From Lactobacillus sp. UCMA15818 (GTDB lineage Bacteria > Bacillota > Bacilli > Lactobacillales > Lactobacillaceae): a stretch of 64,000 bases of DNA. The DNA is taken from the NCBI RefSeq assembly GCF_030400225.1, contig NZ_VJYB01000001.1, positions 62,001 to 126,000 of the forward strand, given 5' to 3'. Below the pieces are notes generated by a model. It was not told the DNA's origin and searched no databases. It saw nothing but the letters and a program-made list of their open reading frames with translations. Both the position numbers and the translations under genes were made by a program. Positions 20,779 to 30,534 of the stretch are shown piece by piece (positions within the stretch are counted from its first letter, which is position 1; the number at the start of each line of letters is the position of its first letter).

Positions 20779-21500
20779 TTTGTGACACTTCTGTAGATAA
20801 AAAAAGGGAGGGGCAATATTTAAAAAAATTAAAAGCACAACAGGTAGATGGATTGATTGTGATTTCTGGTAGCCAGACTTTTGAAAGTAATCAAATTTCT
20901 GAATTTAGGCACATTGTTTGTATTGACAGAGAACCAGCGAATATTCAAAATTATTGTTACGTTGGATCGGATCATTATAGTGGTGCTAAGATTGCCACTC
21001 AAGCATTGATTGATAAAGGAACTTTCCCTAGTCTTTTTATGTATGAGTCTGACTCATCTCCTATAAAAGAAAGAATCAAGGGATTTGAGGATACATTGAC
21101 TGATAATTTTCTCAAAAAAGATGACCTTTCCGTGATCGCTTTTAAACAGACTCTTGATATTGATAAAATAAGATTCAAAATTAGAAAATATTTAAGATAT
21201 TTAATCGAAAGAAGGCAGGAGCCGTTTGGAATCTTTGCTACGAGTGATGCTTTGGCTGCAGATATTTTATTAGCTGCTAAAAGTATTAATTTAAATGTTC
21301 CTGATGATGTTAAAATCGTAGGATTTGATGATGCACCAATTGCAAAGTATTGCTCACCAGAACTTACAACTATCAGCCAAGACATTCAGTCTATTTCAGA
21401 AAAAACTGTTGAAATTTTGATTAATAGTATTCAGGATGAACCCATGCAAGAAAAATATAAAAAAGTTGGAGTGAAGCTTATAACAAGAGGGACTTTGTAA
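20757..21500 (+). pseudogene. LacI family regulator lacking its DNA-binding domain
   Basis: The frame encodes the effector-binding and dimerisation core of a LacI/GalR regulator, starting near GGFITVICDTSVDKKREGQY and ending with IVGFDDAPIAKYCSPELTTI. It remains open upstream only to 20730 and has no helix-turn-helix and no plausible start with a ribosome site; a TTG at 20853 would miss even more. The missing 60 or so N-terminal residues were removed by the deletion that fused it to the GNAT fragment. Confidence 0.75.
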
Positions 21501-21553
21501 CATAAACAAGCTTATCTCCAAAAATCAGAAATTCGAATAAATTTTAAACTCCT

Positions 21554-21590
21554 AAGGCTTTTTCCGATAATCAAGCGGATAAGCCTTTTG
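21554..21590 (+). terminator. Terminator of the lacI-type relic
   Basis: AAGGCTTTTTCCG pairs with CGGATAAGCCTT (one mismatch), followed by TTTTG. It is the conserved end of the former regulator gene. Confidence 0.65.
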
Positions 21591-21729
21591 ATTTGAACAA
21601 AATTTTCTCATGGTATAAGCAATTTGAATAATTTGTACGGTACCAGGTTATTTAATAGTTTCAAATAAATCAGAGGTCAATTCGTAGCAAGAGCATTGCT
21701 GCAAACAGACTATAATATCCGTAGTCAAA

Positions 21730-22100
21730 CTATTCCAATGATAATTTATGATGCTGATTTATCAGTAAAATACCAATTACAATACAAGCTAAAATATCAG
21801 ATGAATAATATGAACTCCACAAACCAAAAATTCCATAGTTCAATGGCAAAAGTAGTGCTAGGGGAACCTGTAATAAAATTTGACGTAAGATTATCAAGAA
21901 AGTTAACTTTTTATAGTCTTTGAAATATATTGAACTGAATCATAAAAAAATGATTGGAATATTGATAGCGTTATTGATAACTGAACAAAATTATTCAGTA
22001 TTTTATTTGCTATCTCATTATTTTTTTCTCCGATTGCTATTGTTAAAAATGAGGTACTGTCCCTTTACTAGCAAGAACGGTGAAACTATAAGCAAGGGCA
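21730..22100 (-). pseudogene. MATE efflux transporter relic
   Basis: On the minus strand, two segments read as a C-terminal MATE family protein in broken frames: ILRQILLQVPLALLLPL and GIFGLWSSYYSSDILA near 21740-21880, preceded by AIGEKNNEIANKILNNFVQL near 21980-22050. Stops and frame changes separate them and no N terminus is found. From 22101 to 22714 I see only AT-rich sequence without a recognisable gene. Confidence 0.6.
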
Positions 22101-22714
22101 TAAATTGTAAATGTATATGTATTCATCGCATTTCCACTGATACATTCTTTTAAATACCATTTATTATTTTGATAAAAATAAGAATATTCAAAATTATGAT
22201 TTTTTAGTAGTTTTTGATTATTACTTGTATAATTAAGTATCTGTAACGATAATAAAACGTTTGTAGTTTATGGGAAAATTAATTTTCCCTAAGATTTTTT
22301 TCGAGAATAAATACCAATAGCTTCAAAATAAATAAACATAGATATTATCCTCTAAACACGTTCTCAGGGATCCGCAATCTTAAATTATATTTGTGCGTAA
22401 AAAGTAAAGAAAGTTTTTTTAAGTATGGATTCAAAATCTCATTTTCATTATAGAACAAAAAATTCTGATATTAACTGATTTTCACCAATTAATACCAGAA
22501 CTAATCTCAGAACGAAGTCAATATTTTTAGAATTTAAATACTTCATATTTTTGGTTTCTAAAAATTTTCACTGGGTTAGTGCATACCGGTTCTTTTACCA
22601 AAACATAATCTATATTATAAATTGAAATTACAAAATTGCTTTCACAAGTGTTGTTGAGCATTAAAGTAAAATATCAACCAGACTAACTAAAATAATCTAC
22701 TACTCTAGTATTAT

Positions 22715-24085
22715 TTAGTTGTTGCTTTCTTTAAGACTTCCTTGAAATATTTCTCTAGTCCAGCTTCCCAAAAGACCAATAATCATAAACGGCAAGAAAT
22801 CTAATCCGATATCGAAAAGTGGAATATTAGCTGTCGCCCATGAATTAATATCTGTAATAAATGGTAATTTTGAAAAAATCGGTGGGAGATTATGAATGAG
22901 ATCAAGAATGGCAGGAATCATTGTTAAAATAATAGTTGAACGGTAAATAAATGAGTTTCGACCAATAAATGGGTTTAATATTCCAAGAATAATCAAAGCA
23001 ATTGCTAATGGGTATAAGAAACTAAGGATTGGTGAAGAATAAAGAATAATCTGTTCCAAACCGAAGTTTGCAATGCAGAAGGAAATAAGTGTTGACGTAA
23101 GCAAAAAGCGATGATAACCAATCCTAGGGAAGCGACGTCCCCAATCTTCCGAAAGTGAAGTGATTAGTCCGATTGCTGTTGTTAAGCATGCCAGCAAAGT
23201 CAAAGCTGCTAAAATTGCTGCACCTGCTAGGCCTGTATAATGCTCCATAATAGTTGTGAAAGCACTACCCCCAGCAGCACTCATTTTAGTATATACCAAG
23301 CTGGAAGCACCTAAAGCAATTAGAAAAATGTATATTAAAGCTTCGAACCCCATGGTCAGAATACCAATTTTTGCAACTGAACGTGAACGTGCTTTTTCTT
23401 GATGTTGATCAAAAAGCTTTAACGCTGCAACAATTGTTACCCCGAAACCAAGCCCAGCAAGTGCATCCATTGTATTGTATCCTTGAAGAAAACCATTAAT
23501 AAAGGAACTGGTTCCCTTTCCAGCAGCTGGTAGTAATGAGACACTTCGCAAATCAGTGCCTTTCAAAAAGAATGCGATGAAGAAGAGTATCGCCAAAAGT
23601 AAGACAAAAAGTGGATTAAGAATTTTACCAACATTGCGAGTAATTTTTCCTTCGTTAAAAGAAAGGATGCAAACAGTACCGAAAAAAAGTAAGGAGAAAA
23701 GTAATAATCCCATATGCCCCCAAGCTTTCGGGATGAATGGTTGAATCCCAATTGCGAATGTTACTGTGGCAGTTCTCGGAGTTGCAATTAGCAAACCTAG
23801 CGAAGCATGGGTCAAGATCAAGAAAAAGAGTGAGAATTTCTTCCCAGCAGGAAGAGCTAAATCGTACATGCTATTGCTTTCAGTCATACTGATTGCCAAA
23901 ATTGATAACAGAGGTAGACAAATTGCAGAGATTAAGAAGCCAATTGCAGCAGGTCCCCAATTTTGACCTGCCATCTGTCCTAAATGAATTGGAAAGATTA
24001 AGTTACCCGCACCAAAGAACATGCCGAATAGTAGTGATGCTAAAATAATATATTGCTTGTTTGATAATTTTTCTGAATTATCCAT
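22715..24085 (-). CDS. brnQ: Branched-chain amino acid transporter BrnQ
   Basis: This 456-residue membrane protein has about 12 spans and the LIVCS family signature near the N terminus (LFGMFFGAGNLIFPIHLG). It imports isoleucine, leucine and valine with sodium. The ATG follows AAGGAGGAATACAC. A T-box leader with a probable isoleucine codon as specifier lies directly upstream, so expression should rise when uncharged tRNA-Ile accumulates. Confidence 0.95.
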   Translation of the reverse strand: MDNSEKLSNKQYIILASLLFGMFFGAGNLIFPIHLGQMAGQNWGPAAIGFLISAICLPLLSILAISMTESNSMYDLALPAGKKFSLFFLILTHASLGLLIATPRTATVTFAIGIQPFIPKAWGHMGLLLFSLLFFGTVCILSFNEGKITRNVGKILNPLFVLLLAILFFIAFFLKGTDLRSVSLLPAAGKGTSSFINGFLQGYNTMDALAGLGFGVTIVAALKLFDQHQEKARSRSVAKIGILTMGFEALIYIFLIALGASSLVYTKMSAAGGSAFTTIMEHYTGLAGAAILAALTLLACLTTAIGLITSLSEDWGRRFPRIGYHRFLLTSTLISFCIANFGLEQIILYSSPILSFLYPLAIALIILGILNPFIGRNSFIYRSTIILTMIPAILDLIHNLPPIFSKLPFITDINSWATANIPLFDIGLDFLPFMIIGLLGSWTREIFQGSLKESNN

Positions 24086-24137
24086 GTGTATTCCTCCTTA
24101 GAAATTATGTATTATTATGTCATTTTCTGATAGCAAA

Positions 24138-24425
24138 AAAACGCCCTTAACTGTTTTTACAGTTAAGGACGTCTTCACGTGTTACCACCTTTATTTTCAC
24201 TCATTTCGCAATGATTGACTCAAAGAGTACGACTTGATTTCAAGCGATACTCCATTGCTGTAATGGGCGCAATCCCAGTAACTACTACAATTAAAAATCA
24301 TAGTTACAACTTGTAGCTTACTTTCATTTTCGTTTTAACTGCCTCATTGCACCAATAGAGACTCTCTTAAAATTATCCCGAAAATTACTCTTCTACGCAT
24401 TGTCTTTCGTGTATTCCGTTATCAT
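24138..24425 (-). promoter_or_regulatory. T-box riboswitch upstream of brnQ
   Basis: On the minus strand, a long Stem I region with AGAGAGT and GGTGCAATG motifs leads to the T-box AAGGTGGTAACACG (24191-24178). The terminator follows: ACGTCCTTAACTG pairs with CAGTTAAGGGCGT, then seven T. The lower Stem I helix is AAGAGTA with TACTCTT. The loop preceding TACTCTT contains GAAATCA, so the specifier is probably ATC (24238-24236, isoleucine). Confidence 0.85.
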
Positions 24426-24433
24426 TAGCTAGA

Positions 24434-24462
24434 AGTTTATAAAAATAATACAAAGTTGTCAA
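24434..24462 (-). promoter_or_regulatory. Promoter of the T-box/brnQ transcript
   Basis: Minus-strand TTGACA (24462-24457) is followed after 15-17 bases by TATAAA/TAAACT, giving a plausible sigma-A promoter about 10 bases before the T-box leader. Confidence 0.55.
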
Positions 24463-24520
24463 GTACAATTTTGTAATTTCTTAATTATATTTTTTTTACT
24501 AGCTATTACTGTACACTCTT

Positions 24521-24535
24521 AAGAACTTGTGTTCG
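24521..24535 (+). promoter_or_regulatory. LexA-like (SOS) box upstream of pfpI-type gene
   Basis: AAGAACTTGTGTTCG contains GAAC-N4-GTTC, the core of the Gram-positive LexA box. The same 15-mer occurs upstream of the paralogous gene at 52585-52599, although the surrounding sequence differs. LexA control is inference from motif match and conservation. Confidence 0.55.
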
Positions 24536-24585
24536 CTTTATTAGCATGTTAAGCTTGTCTATGATAAATTAAGGGAGGATTTAAA

Positions 24586-25176
24586 GTGAAAACTGCAATT
24601 TTTTTAATTTTAGATGAGTATGCTGACTGGGAAGGATCATATCTTGCCAGTCAACTTAATCAAAGTTCAAATTGGTGTGTCTCTACTGCTTCGATTAAGC
24701 CACAAGTAACTTCAATTGGTGGCTTTAAGACTAATGTAGATTATCTTCTTACAGAAATTCCGCAAAAAATCGATTTGCTAGTATTGATTGGAGGAAATTC
24801 CTGGTCAATAAGCAATAAGGAATTGCGAGAATTAATTGTTAAGCAACTTAACATGCAACAACCAGTGGCTGCAATTTGTGGTGCAGTGGACTTTTTAGCG
24901 CAGAATGGTTTGTTAAGAAATTATAAACATACAGGAAACTCACAATATTTATGGCAAAATTATTCTGAATATACTAACCAAGGTGATTTCATTAAGAAAC
25001 AAGCAGTTATAGATAATAATTTAGTAACTGCAAATGGTACAGCAACTTTAGAATTTACCAAGTTAGTTTTGAAATTAGTCAACTTTCTTCCAGAAGTGGA
25101 AATTGATAAAGCTCTTGCTTTGCATGAACTTGGATTTTACAAATATTGCGCTACGTATGGGAATCCCTATCAATAA
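24586..25176 (+). CDS. DJ-1/PfpI family protein
   Basis: The 196-residue cytoplasmic protein belongs to the DJ-1/PfpI class-I glutamine-amidotransferase-like fold. The nucleophile elbow is AAICGAVDFLA (Cys near residue 99), and LLVLIGGNSW precedes it. Members are chaperones, glyoxalases or deglycases, proteases, or of unknown role. The start is GTG after AGGGAGGATTTAAA. A close paralogue of identical length lies at 52670-53260, and both have the same LexA-like box. Function within the family cannot be fixed from sequence. Confidence 0.85.
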   Translation: MKTAIFLILDEYADWEGSYLASQLNQSSNWCVSTASIKPQVTSIGGFKTNVDYLLTEIPQKIDLLVLIGGNSWSISNKELRELIVKQLNMQQPVAAICGAVDFLAQNGLLRNYKHTGNSQYLWQNYSEYTNQGDFIKKQAVIDNNLVTANGTATLEFTKLVLKLVNFLPEVEIDKALALHELGFYKYCATYGNPYQ

Positions 25177-25389
25177 AAATAAACATCTGACAATAGTAAA
25201 GTTCTATGCGAGTTACTGTTAAATTCACACAAGTACAACAACTTCTTTTAGAACCATTCAAACTAAATATTATTTAATTTTACATATAAAGTAAGTGGTC
25301 TTATTTCATTGAGAATTCTTTGATTATCAAAATAATAAATGATAACATCGCAATGGTTCTGTTAGGCATAAGAGAAAGAGGGTAATAAA

Positions 25390-27636
25390 GTGGACAATGA
25401 ATGGATTGAAATTTCAAATGCCTATCAAAATAATTTAAAAAATATTTCTGTTAAGGTGCCAAAACATCAATTAACAGTGTTTACAGGTGTTTCGGGTTCT
25501 GGTAAATCGACTTTGGTTTTTGACACGTTAGTCGCACAATCAAGACGCGAATTAAATGACACCTTTTCAAGTTACATCCAGCATATGTTGCCTAAATATG
25601 GTAGACCAGAAGTTAACGATATTATCAATCTTCCGATAGCCATTCCAATTGAACAAAGAAAAATGTCTGGCAATATTAGATCAACTGTTGGTACATATAC
25701 TGAAATATATACCTTTTTAAGACTGCTTTTTTCAAGATTAGGCAAGCCCTTTGTTGGTTACTCCGATGTTTTTTCCTTCAATCACCCTCAGGGTAAGTGT
25801 GAAGTTTGTGATGGTTTGGGCTTCATAAAAGATATTAATCTGCAATATCTAGTTGATTTCAACCAATCCTTGAATGAAGATCCAATTAATTTCCCGACTT
25901 TTGGCAATGATGCATGGCGTTGGAAAAGATATGCATACAGTGGCTTATTTGATTTGGATAAAAAAATAAAAGATTATTCAAAGGAAGAATTAGATTTATT
26001 ACTTTATGCACCACAGCAAAAATTAACAGCACCTCCTGCAAAATGGCCTAAAACAGCCTTATACGAAGGAATATTACCTAGAATTAAAAGAAGTATCATA
26101 AATACTGCTGAGGGAAAGCGTCACAAAAAACAACTTGACCATTTTGTAATAACTAAGGTATGCCCCGCCTGCAATGGTTCAAGACTTAATGTTAAGTCTC
26201 TTAGCTGCAAGATTGAAGGTCGAAATATTAGTGATTTAGTTGCCATGCCAATAGACGAGCTAAGTCTTTTTATCAAAAGTTTAAATAGTTCACTGGTCGA
26301 AGATGTTACTATACAAATCGTTAAGCGTCTAGATGCATTGACTACAATTGGTTTAGGTTATCTGAACTTAGCAAGAAGTACTGATACATTGTCAGGTGGT
26401 GAGGCACAAAGAATTAGAATCGCTAAGCATATTACAAGTTCCTTGAACGATGTCATGTATGTTTTAGATGAGCCAAGTTCAGGGCTGCACCCTAAAGATA
26501 TTGAACGAATCTATAATTGTTTAAATATTTTAAAAAAACAAGGTAATACGATTATTTTAGTTGAACATAATCCCTTACTAATTGAAAAAGCTGATTATAT
26601 TATTGATGTTGGCCCCGGACCCGGTGAGGCTGGCGGCCAAATTCAATTTGCCGGAACATATGATGATTTTAAACATGCAGATACTATTACAAGTTTGGCA
26701 TTACGCGAAAAACAGATAGAAAAAAATGATACGCATAGATTTAATAATTGGTTTTCAATTGAAAATCAAAGCTTAAATACACTAAAAAATATTTCTTTGA
26801 AGTTGCCCCTAAACTCATTAACTGTACTTTGTGGTGTAGCTGGTTCTGGAAAAACATCGCTTGCACAGATTATTAGGTTAAAACTTGAGAAAAAAAATAT
26901 TGATGTTATCAATATTTCACAAAAAAATATTGGTATCAGTCTTAGATCAACACCAATGACATATCTAGATATTTTTAATGATATTAGGAAGCTATTCGCT
27001 AAAGCAAACAAAGTCAGTGCGGCACTATTCAGCTATAATTCAAAGGGAGCCTGCCCACACTGCAAGGGCAAAGGGGTCATTGTCAATGACATGTACTTTA
27101 TGGATGATGTTGTATCAGAATGTGAATTATGTCGTGGTACCCGTTATGCCAGTGAGGTTCTACAGTATAAATACAATAAAAAAACAATAGTTGATGTGTT
27201 ATCAATGACAGTTAGTCAAGCACTGAGTTTTTTTAATGAAGAGCCTAAAATCTCCGTTGGTCTACAGGCTATTTGCGATGTTGGTCTTGGATATTTGAAG
27301 TTGAATCAATCTCTAAAAACATTATCCGGTGGAGAATTGCAGCGAATCAAACTCTCAAGCTTTTTACAAAAAAAGGGTAGTGTCTATATGATTGATGAAC
27401 CTACGAATGGATTGCATTTAAGAGATATTGATCGGCTATTACAGCTTTTTGCTAAATTAATTGAAAACGGAAATACTGTTGTTATTATTGAACACAGTCT
27501 TAAAGTCATTCGCAGGGCTGACTGGTTAATTGAGATGGGACCTGAGGGAGGAAAGAACGGGGGTAAGGTCATGTTCTCTGGTACTTATAAGGAATTAAAA
27601 AATTCAAAAGATTCAATTACACGACCTTATTTATAA
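25390..27636 (+). CDS. UvrA-like ABC ATPase (short, UvrA2/drug-resistance type)
   Basis: The 748-residue protein has two ABC ATPase modules of UvrA type. Walker A motifs are GVSGSGKST (about 33-41) and GVAGSGKTS; signature motifs are TLSGGEAQRIRIA and TLSGGELQRIKL; zinc-finger CxxC pairs include CEVCDG, CPACNG, CPHCKG and CELCRG. Canonical UvrA is about 940 residues; the short form lacks the UvrB-binding insertion and is linked to resistance against DNA-binding drugs rather than to normal excision repair. The start is GTG after AGAGGGTAATAAA. It stands alone. Confidence 0.88.
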   Translation: MDNEWIEISNAYQNNLKNISVKVPKHQLTVFTGVSGSGKSTLVFDTLVAQSRRELNDTFSSYIQHMLPKYGRPEVNDIINLPIAIPIEQRKMSGNIRSTVGTYTEIYTFLRLLFSRLGKPFVGYSDVFSFNHPQGKCEVCDGLGFIKDINLQYLVDFNQSLNEDPINFPTFGNDAWRWKRYAYSGLFDLDKKIKDYSKEELDLLLYAPQQKLTAPPAKWPKTALYEGILPRIKRSIINTAEGKRHKKQLDHFVITKVCPACNGSRLNVKSLSCKIEGRNISDLVAMPIDELSLFIKSLNSSLVEDVTIQIVKRLDALTTIGLGYLNLARSTDTLSGGEAQRIRIAKHITSSLNDVMYVLDEPSSGLHPKDIERIYNCLNILKKQGNTIILVEHNPLLIEKADYIIDVGPGPGEAGGQIQFAGTYDDFKHADTITSLALREKQIEKNDTHRFNNWFSIENQSLNTLKNISLKLPLNSLTVLCGVAGSGKTSLAQIIRLKLEKKNIDVINISQKNIGISLRSTPMTYLDIFNDIRKLFAKANKVSAALFSYNSKGACPHCKGKGVIVNDMYFMDDVVSECELCRGTRYASEVLQYKYNKKTIVDVLSMTVSQALSFFNEEPKISVGLQAICDVGLGYLKLNQSLKTLSGGELQRIKLSSFLQKKGSVYMIDEPTNGLHLRDIDRLLQLFAKLIENGNTVVIIEHSLKVIRRADWLIEMGPEGGKNGGKVMFSGTYKELKNSKDSITRPYL

Positions 27637-27685
27637 AAATGCTTGTATTAAAGTGAGAAAAAATTTACTGATTAGTTAAAAATAC

Positions 27686-27727
27686 GGGGCTGATTCAAAA
27701 AGTTAAAATTTTGATTCAGTCCCTTTA
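27686..27727 (+). terminator. Terminator of the uvrA-like gene
   Basis: GGGGCTGATTCAAAA pairs with TTTTGATTCAGTCCC with two mismatches and is followed by TTTATTT. The GGGGCTG...TCAAAA arm belongs to a terminator-repeat family also seen near 31795 and 53326. Confidence 0.65.
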
Positions 27728-27796
27728 TTTATTAAGATATTCGTAGACTGGAAGATAAAATGTAACTAGAAGTAATTTGGTTATATTAAAATAAAA

Positions 27797-28417
27797 TTAC
27801 TTATCTGTCTCTCTCTTTAAATATTCCTTTTGTTTATTTTCCCAATAAATTTTATTCTCATTAGTAATCTTGCGAATTGTTCTTGCAGGATTTCCCGCAG
27901 CAACAGTATTATCAGAAATGTCTTTTGTCACAATTGAACCCGCACCAATGACAACATTATTACCAATTTTAACACCTGGACAAACTACTGTATTTCCACC
28001 AATCCAGACATTATTACCAATCGTAATTTGATGTCCATATTCAAGTTGTTTGTTTCGTACATCTGCATCTATTGGATGACCAGCAGTATAGAGTGAAACC
28101 CTCGGGCCTAGCATAACTTGATTACCAATCCTAATTGGTGCAACATCCAAAAATATGCAATCATAGTTTGCATAAAAGTGGCTTCCAATATGCAAATTTG
28201 AAGCATAGTCCATTCTTACCGGTACCTCAATGTAAGCATCTTGTGTTGGACAATCAATCATTGAATTAAGTAACTTGCTACGCTCTTGACCTTGATCGAC
28301 TGGTATAACTTCATTATATAGATAAGTCCATTGTTTTGCTTTCATCCTCATCTGCACCAATTCTGCGTCACTTGAATTATATAATTCTCCTGCGATCATT
28401 AACTCTCGTTCGTTCAA
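27797..28417 (-). CDS. maa: Maltose/galactoside O-acetyltransferase (hexapeptide repeat)
   Basis: The 206-residue enzyme has the Mac domain at the N terminus (ERELMIAGELYNSSDAEL) and a left-handed beta-helix of hexapeptide repeats (about 70-190), including the catalytic His region LYTAGHPIDADVR and IGNNVWIGGNTVVCPGVKIG. It moves acetyl from acetyl-CoA to a sugar hydroxyl. The TTG start is eight bases from AAGGAGG. An AraC-type regulator is encoded upstream on the same strand. Confidence 0.9.
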   Translation of the reverse strand: MNERELMIAGELYNSSDAELVQMRMKAKQWTYLYNEVIPVDQGQERSKLLNSMIDCPTQDAYIEVPVRMDYASNLHIGSHFYANYDCIFLDVAPIRIGNQVMLGPRVSLYTAGHPIDADVRNKQLEYGHQITIGNNVWIGGNTVVCPGVKIGNNVVIGAGSIVTKDISDNTVAAGNPARTIRKITNENKIYWENKQKEYLKRETDK

Positions 28418-28491
28418 TATAAAAACCTCCTTATAAAAAATAAATTACAAGATATAAATTAACATATTTAGAATAGTCTTAAAGGCCAGCT

Positions 28492-29364
28492 TTAAAAGTA
28501 CCTAGTATCATTTTTATGGTATTTAGCATATTTTCTACGATAAGCACTAGGTGTTACTCCTTTCCATGCTTTAAAATTTCGATAAAATGTTTTATCACTT
28601 GCAAAGCCACATTCGCCAGCAATATAACTAACTGCTTTATTTGTTTCCAGAAGTAAACGTCTGGCATTTAACAACCTAACTAAGCGAATATATTTATTTA
28701 CAGACATTTGTACAGTATAGCCAAATTGTTGATTAAGTGTTGTCAATGAAACATGAAATTGTGAAGCAATCATAGTTCCCGTTATTTGTCGTGAATAGTC
28801 CTCATTAATTACATTCATAACTGTATCAACCAACAAAGAATTTGGATTAATATCTTGTTCAATCATAGGAGTTGTAAAAGATTCAGCTAATATTGCCAAT
28901 ACCATGAAAAAATGACTTAAAATTTTCATTCTTATAACGTCATTTGTCTGGCAATGGATAAGATCATGAATTGCTATAAAGTGCTTTTTCAAGGCTTCAT
29001 ATGCAGCAGTAGTTGATTTTGACAAATTTTCATTTTGCAAATTAATCTGCCAATTGGGACTACTTAATAATGATGATTGCAGGACACTATCATCCACGAT
29101 TAAGCCAAATTCTAACCAATCTACCTTTGAAGGACCACTTATACTATGAATAACACGATGATTGATCGCCCATATATCACCTGGATGATATTCTTTTGTA
29201 ACCCCATCTGTTACAAACTTTAATGCAGTGCCAGTCACCAAATAGTTTATTTCAATTCCATGATGCCAGTGAGGAGGAACATTAACACCTTTTGTTGCAT
29301 CATGTTCATAGTATTTAAATGGCAGTCTAGGTGTAAATTGAACGTTCTCATATTGAATAGTCAA
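28492..29364 (-). CDS. AraC family regulator with N-terminal cupin
   Basis: The 290-residue protein has a cupin sensor (about 10-100, with HWHHGIEINYLVTG and GDIWAINH) and a C-terminal double HTH. The HTH region includes ISYIAGECGFASDKTFYRNFKAW and the family end GVTPSAYRRKY. This layout is typical of regulators of sugar utilisation. The start is TTG after a weak GAGATGATT. It precedes the acetyltransferase gene by 74 bases on the same strand and may regulate it. Confidence 0.87.
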   Translation of the reverse strand: MTIQYENVQFTPRLPFKYYEHDATKGVNVPPHWHHGIEINYLVTGTALKFVTDGVTKEYHPGDIWAINHRVIHSISGPSKVDWLEFGLIVDDSVLQSSLLSSPNWQINLQNENLSKSTTAAYEALKKHFIAIHDLIHCQTNDVIRMKILSHFFMVLAILAESFTTPMIEQDINPNSLLVDTVMNVINEDYSRQITGTMIASQFHVSLTTLNQQFGYTVQMSVNKYIRLVRLLNARRLLLETNKAVSYIAGECGFASDKTFYRNFKAWKGVTPSAYRRKYAKYHKNDTRYF

Positions 29365-29636
29365 GTTTAATCATCTCGCTTAAAAAGTCCAGATTTTTGA
29401 AATGTCAAAATAATATATGATGTCGAAATTATAGCATACTCAATCTTCGCGAACAAAGATGCGTACGTTTTTCAGTAGCTAAGTCAATAAAATGACACTA
29501 ACTGGTTTCAATAATGTCCCTTTAAGAACCAGGTATTATGATAGGGTATTGATAAGATAATCTTGAAACACATTTCTAATTAATTAATAATCATTTTCAA
29601 GCTGTCAGATTACTATAAGTGAAAGGAATGAGGAAC

Positions 29637-30458
29637 ATGTCTATCAAATTAGTCGCCATTGATATAGATGATACATTACTAAATTCAAAGGGAGAATTGC
29701 TATCTAGTACAATCAATGCTGTTAAGAGTGTAATGGAACATAACATCAAAGTGGTTCTGTGTACAGGAAGACCATTAGCAGGAGTTAAGAATTATCTTAA
29801 TGATTTGGGGATTGAAGGTAATGAGCAATATGTTATTACATATAATGGGGCAGTAATCGAGTCAGTAGCCGGTCATATCATTAATACTAGACTTGTTGAC
29901 AATGCACATTACCGTTCATTAACTGATTTTGGTCAAAAACACGATATTCCTTTTAATGTTCTTGATAATATGAGTGCAATCTATACAGCTAATCAAAATG
30001 TAAATAAGATGACAGTTATACAAGCATGGGAAAACAATGCGGGAATCTTTATACGAACTCCCGCAGAGATGCCAGCGGATTTTGAAATTGCTAAAGGGCT
30101 TTTTGTTGGCGAAAAAGATTTAATAGATAAAATTGAACCATTAGTTGTACAAACTTTCGCTAAAGAACTTTATATTGTGCGTTCAAGCATAAATTTTCTT
30201 GAAATAATGAATCTCTCTGTCAACAAAGGGCAAGCTTTAAAAGACATTTCATCAATTCTAAACATAAATGCAGATGAAGTAATGGCTATTGGGGATGAAA
30301 AAAATGATATTCCCATGTTTAACTTTGCAGGATTAGCTGTTGCAATGAAAAATGGTTCTGAGTTAGCTAAAAAACATGCAGACTATGTTACTGATACAAA
30401 CGACTCTGATGGTTTAGCAAAGGCTCTTCAAAAGTCTATCTTAAATAAGATTGAGTAA
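29637..30458 (+). CDS. HAD-IIB (Cof/YidA-type) phosphatase
   Basis: The 273-residue hydrolase begins MSIKLVAIDIDDTLLNSKGE, with nucleophile Asp in DIDDT, CTGRP as motif II, and AIGDEKNDIPMF as motif IV. The cap is Cof type. The ATG at 29637 is preferred to upstream in-frame starts because AAAGGAATGAGG precedes it. It is likely a sugar-phosphate phosphatase; the specific substrate is unknown. Confidence 0.9.
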   Translation: MSIKLVAIDIDDTLLNSKGELLSSTINAVKSVMEHNIKVVLCTGRPLAGVKNYLNDLGIEGNEQYVITYNGAVIESVAGHIINTRLVDNAHYRSLTDFGQKHDIPFNVLDNMSAIYTANQNVNKMTVIQAWENNAGIFIRTPAEMPADFEIAKGLFVGEKDLIDKIEPLVVQTFAKELYIVRSSINFLEIMNLSVNKGQALKDISSILNINADEVMAIGDEKNDIPMFNFAGLAVAMKNGSELAKKHADYVTDTNDSDGLAKALQKSILNKIE

Positions 30459-30534
30459 CCAAATTTTTAAGTCAAGAACTGAATTGTTGAGTAGTTACCA
30501 CAGAGAAATATAAATAATACTGCTGAAATTAATA

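Noticed and set aside
21696-22153. Two plus-strand frames in the decay region
   Set aside because: They are antisense to the MATE relic, whose minus-strand reading is clearly protein-like.
25390-27636. Canonical UvrA
   Set aside because: The protein is about 190 residues too short and has no neighbouring uvrB, so it is called UvrA-like.
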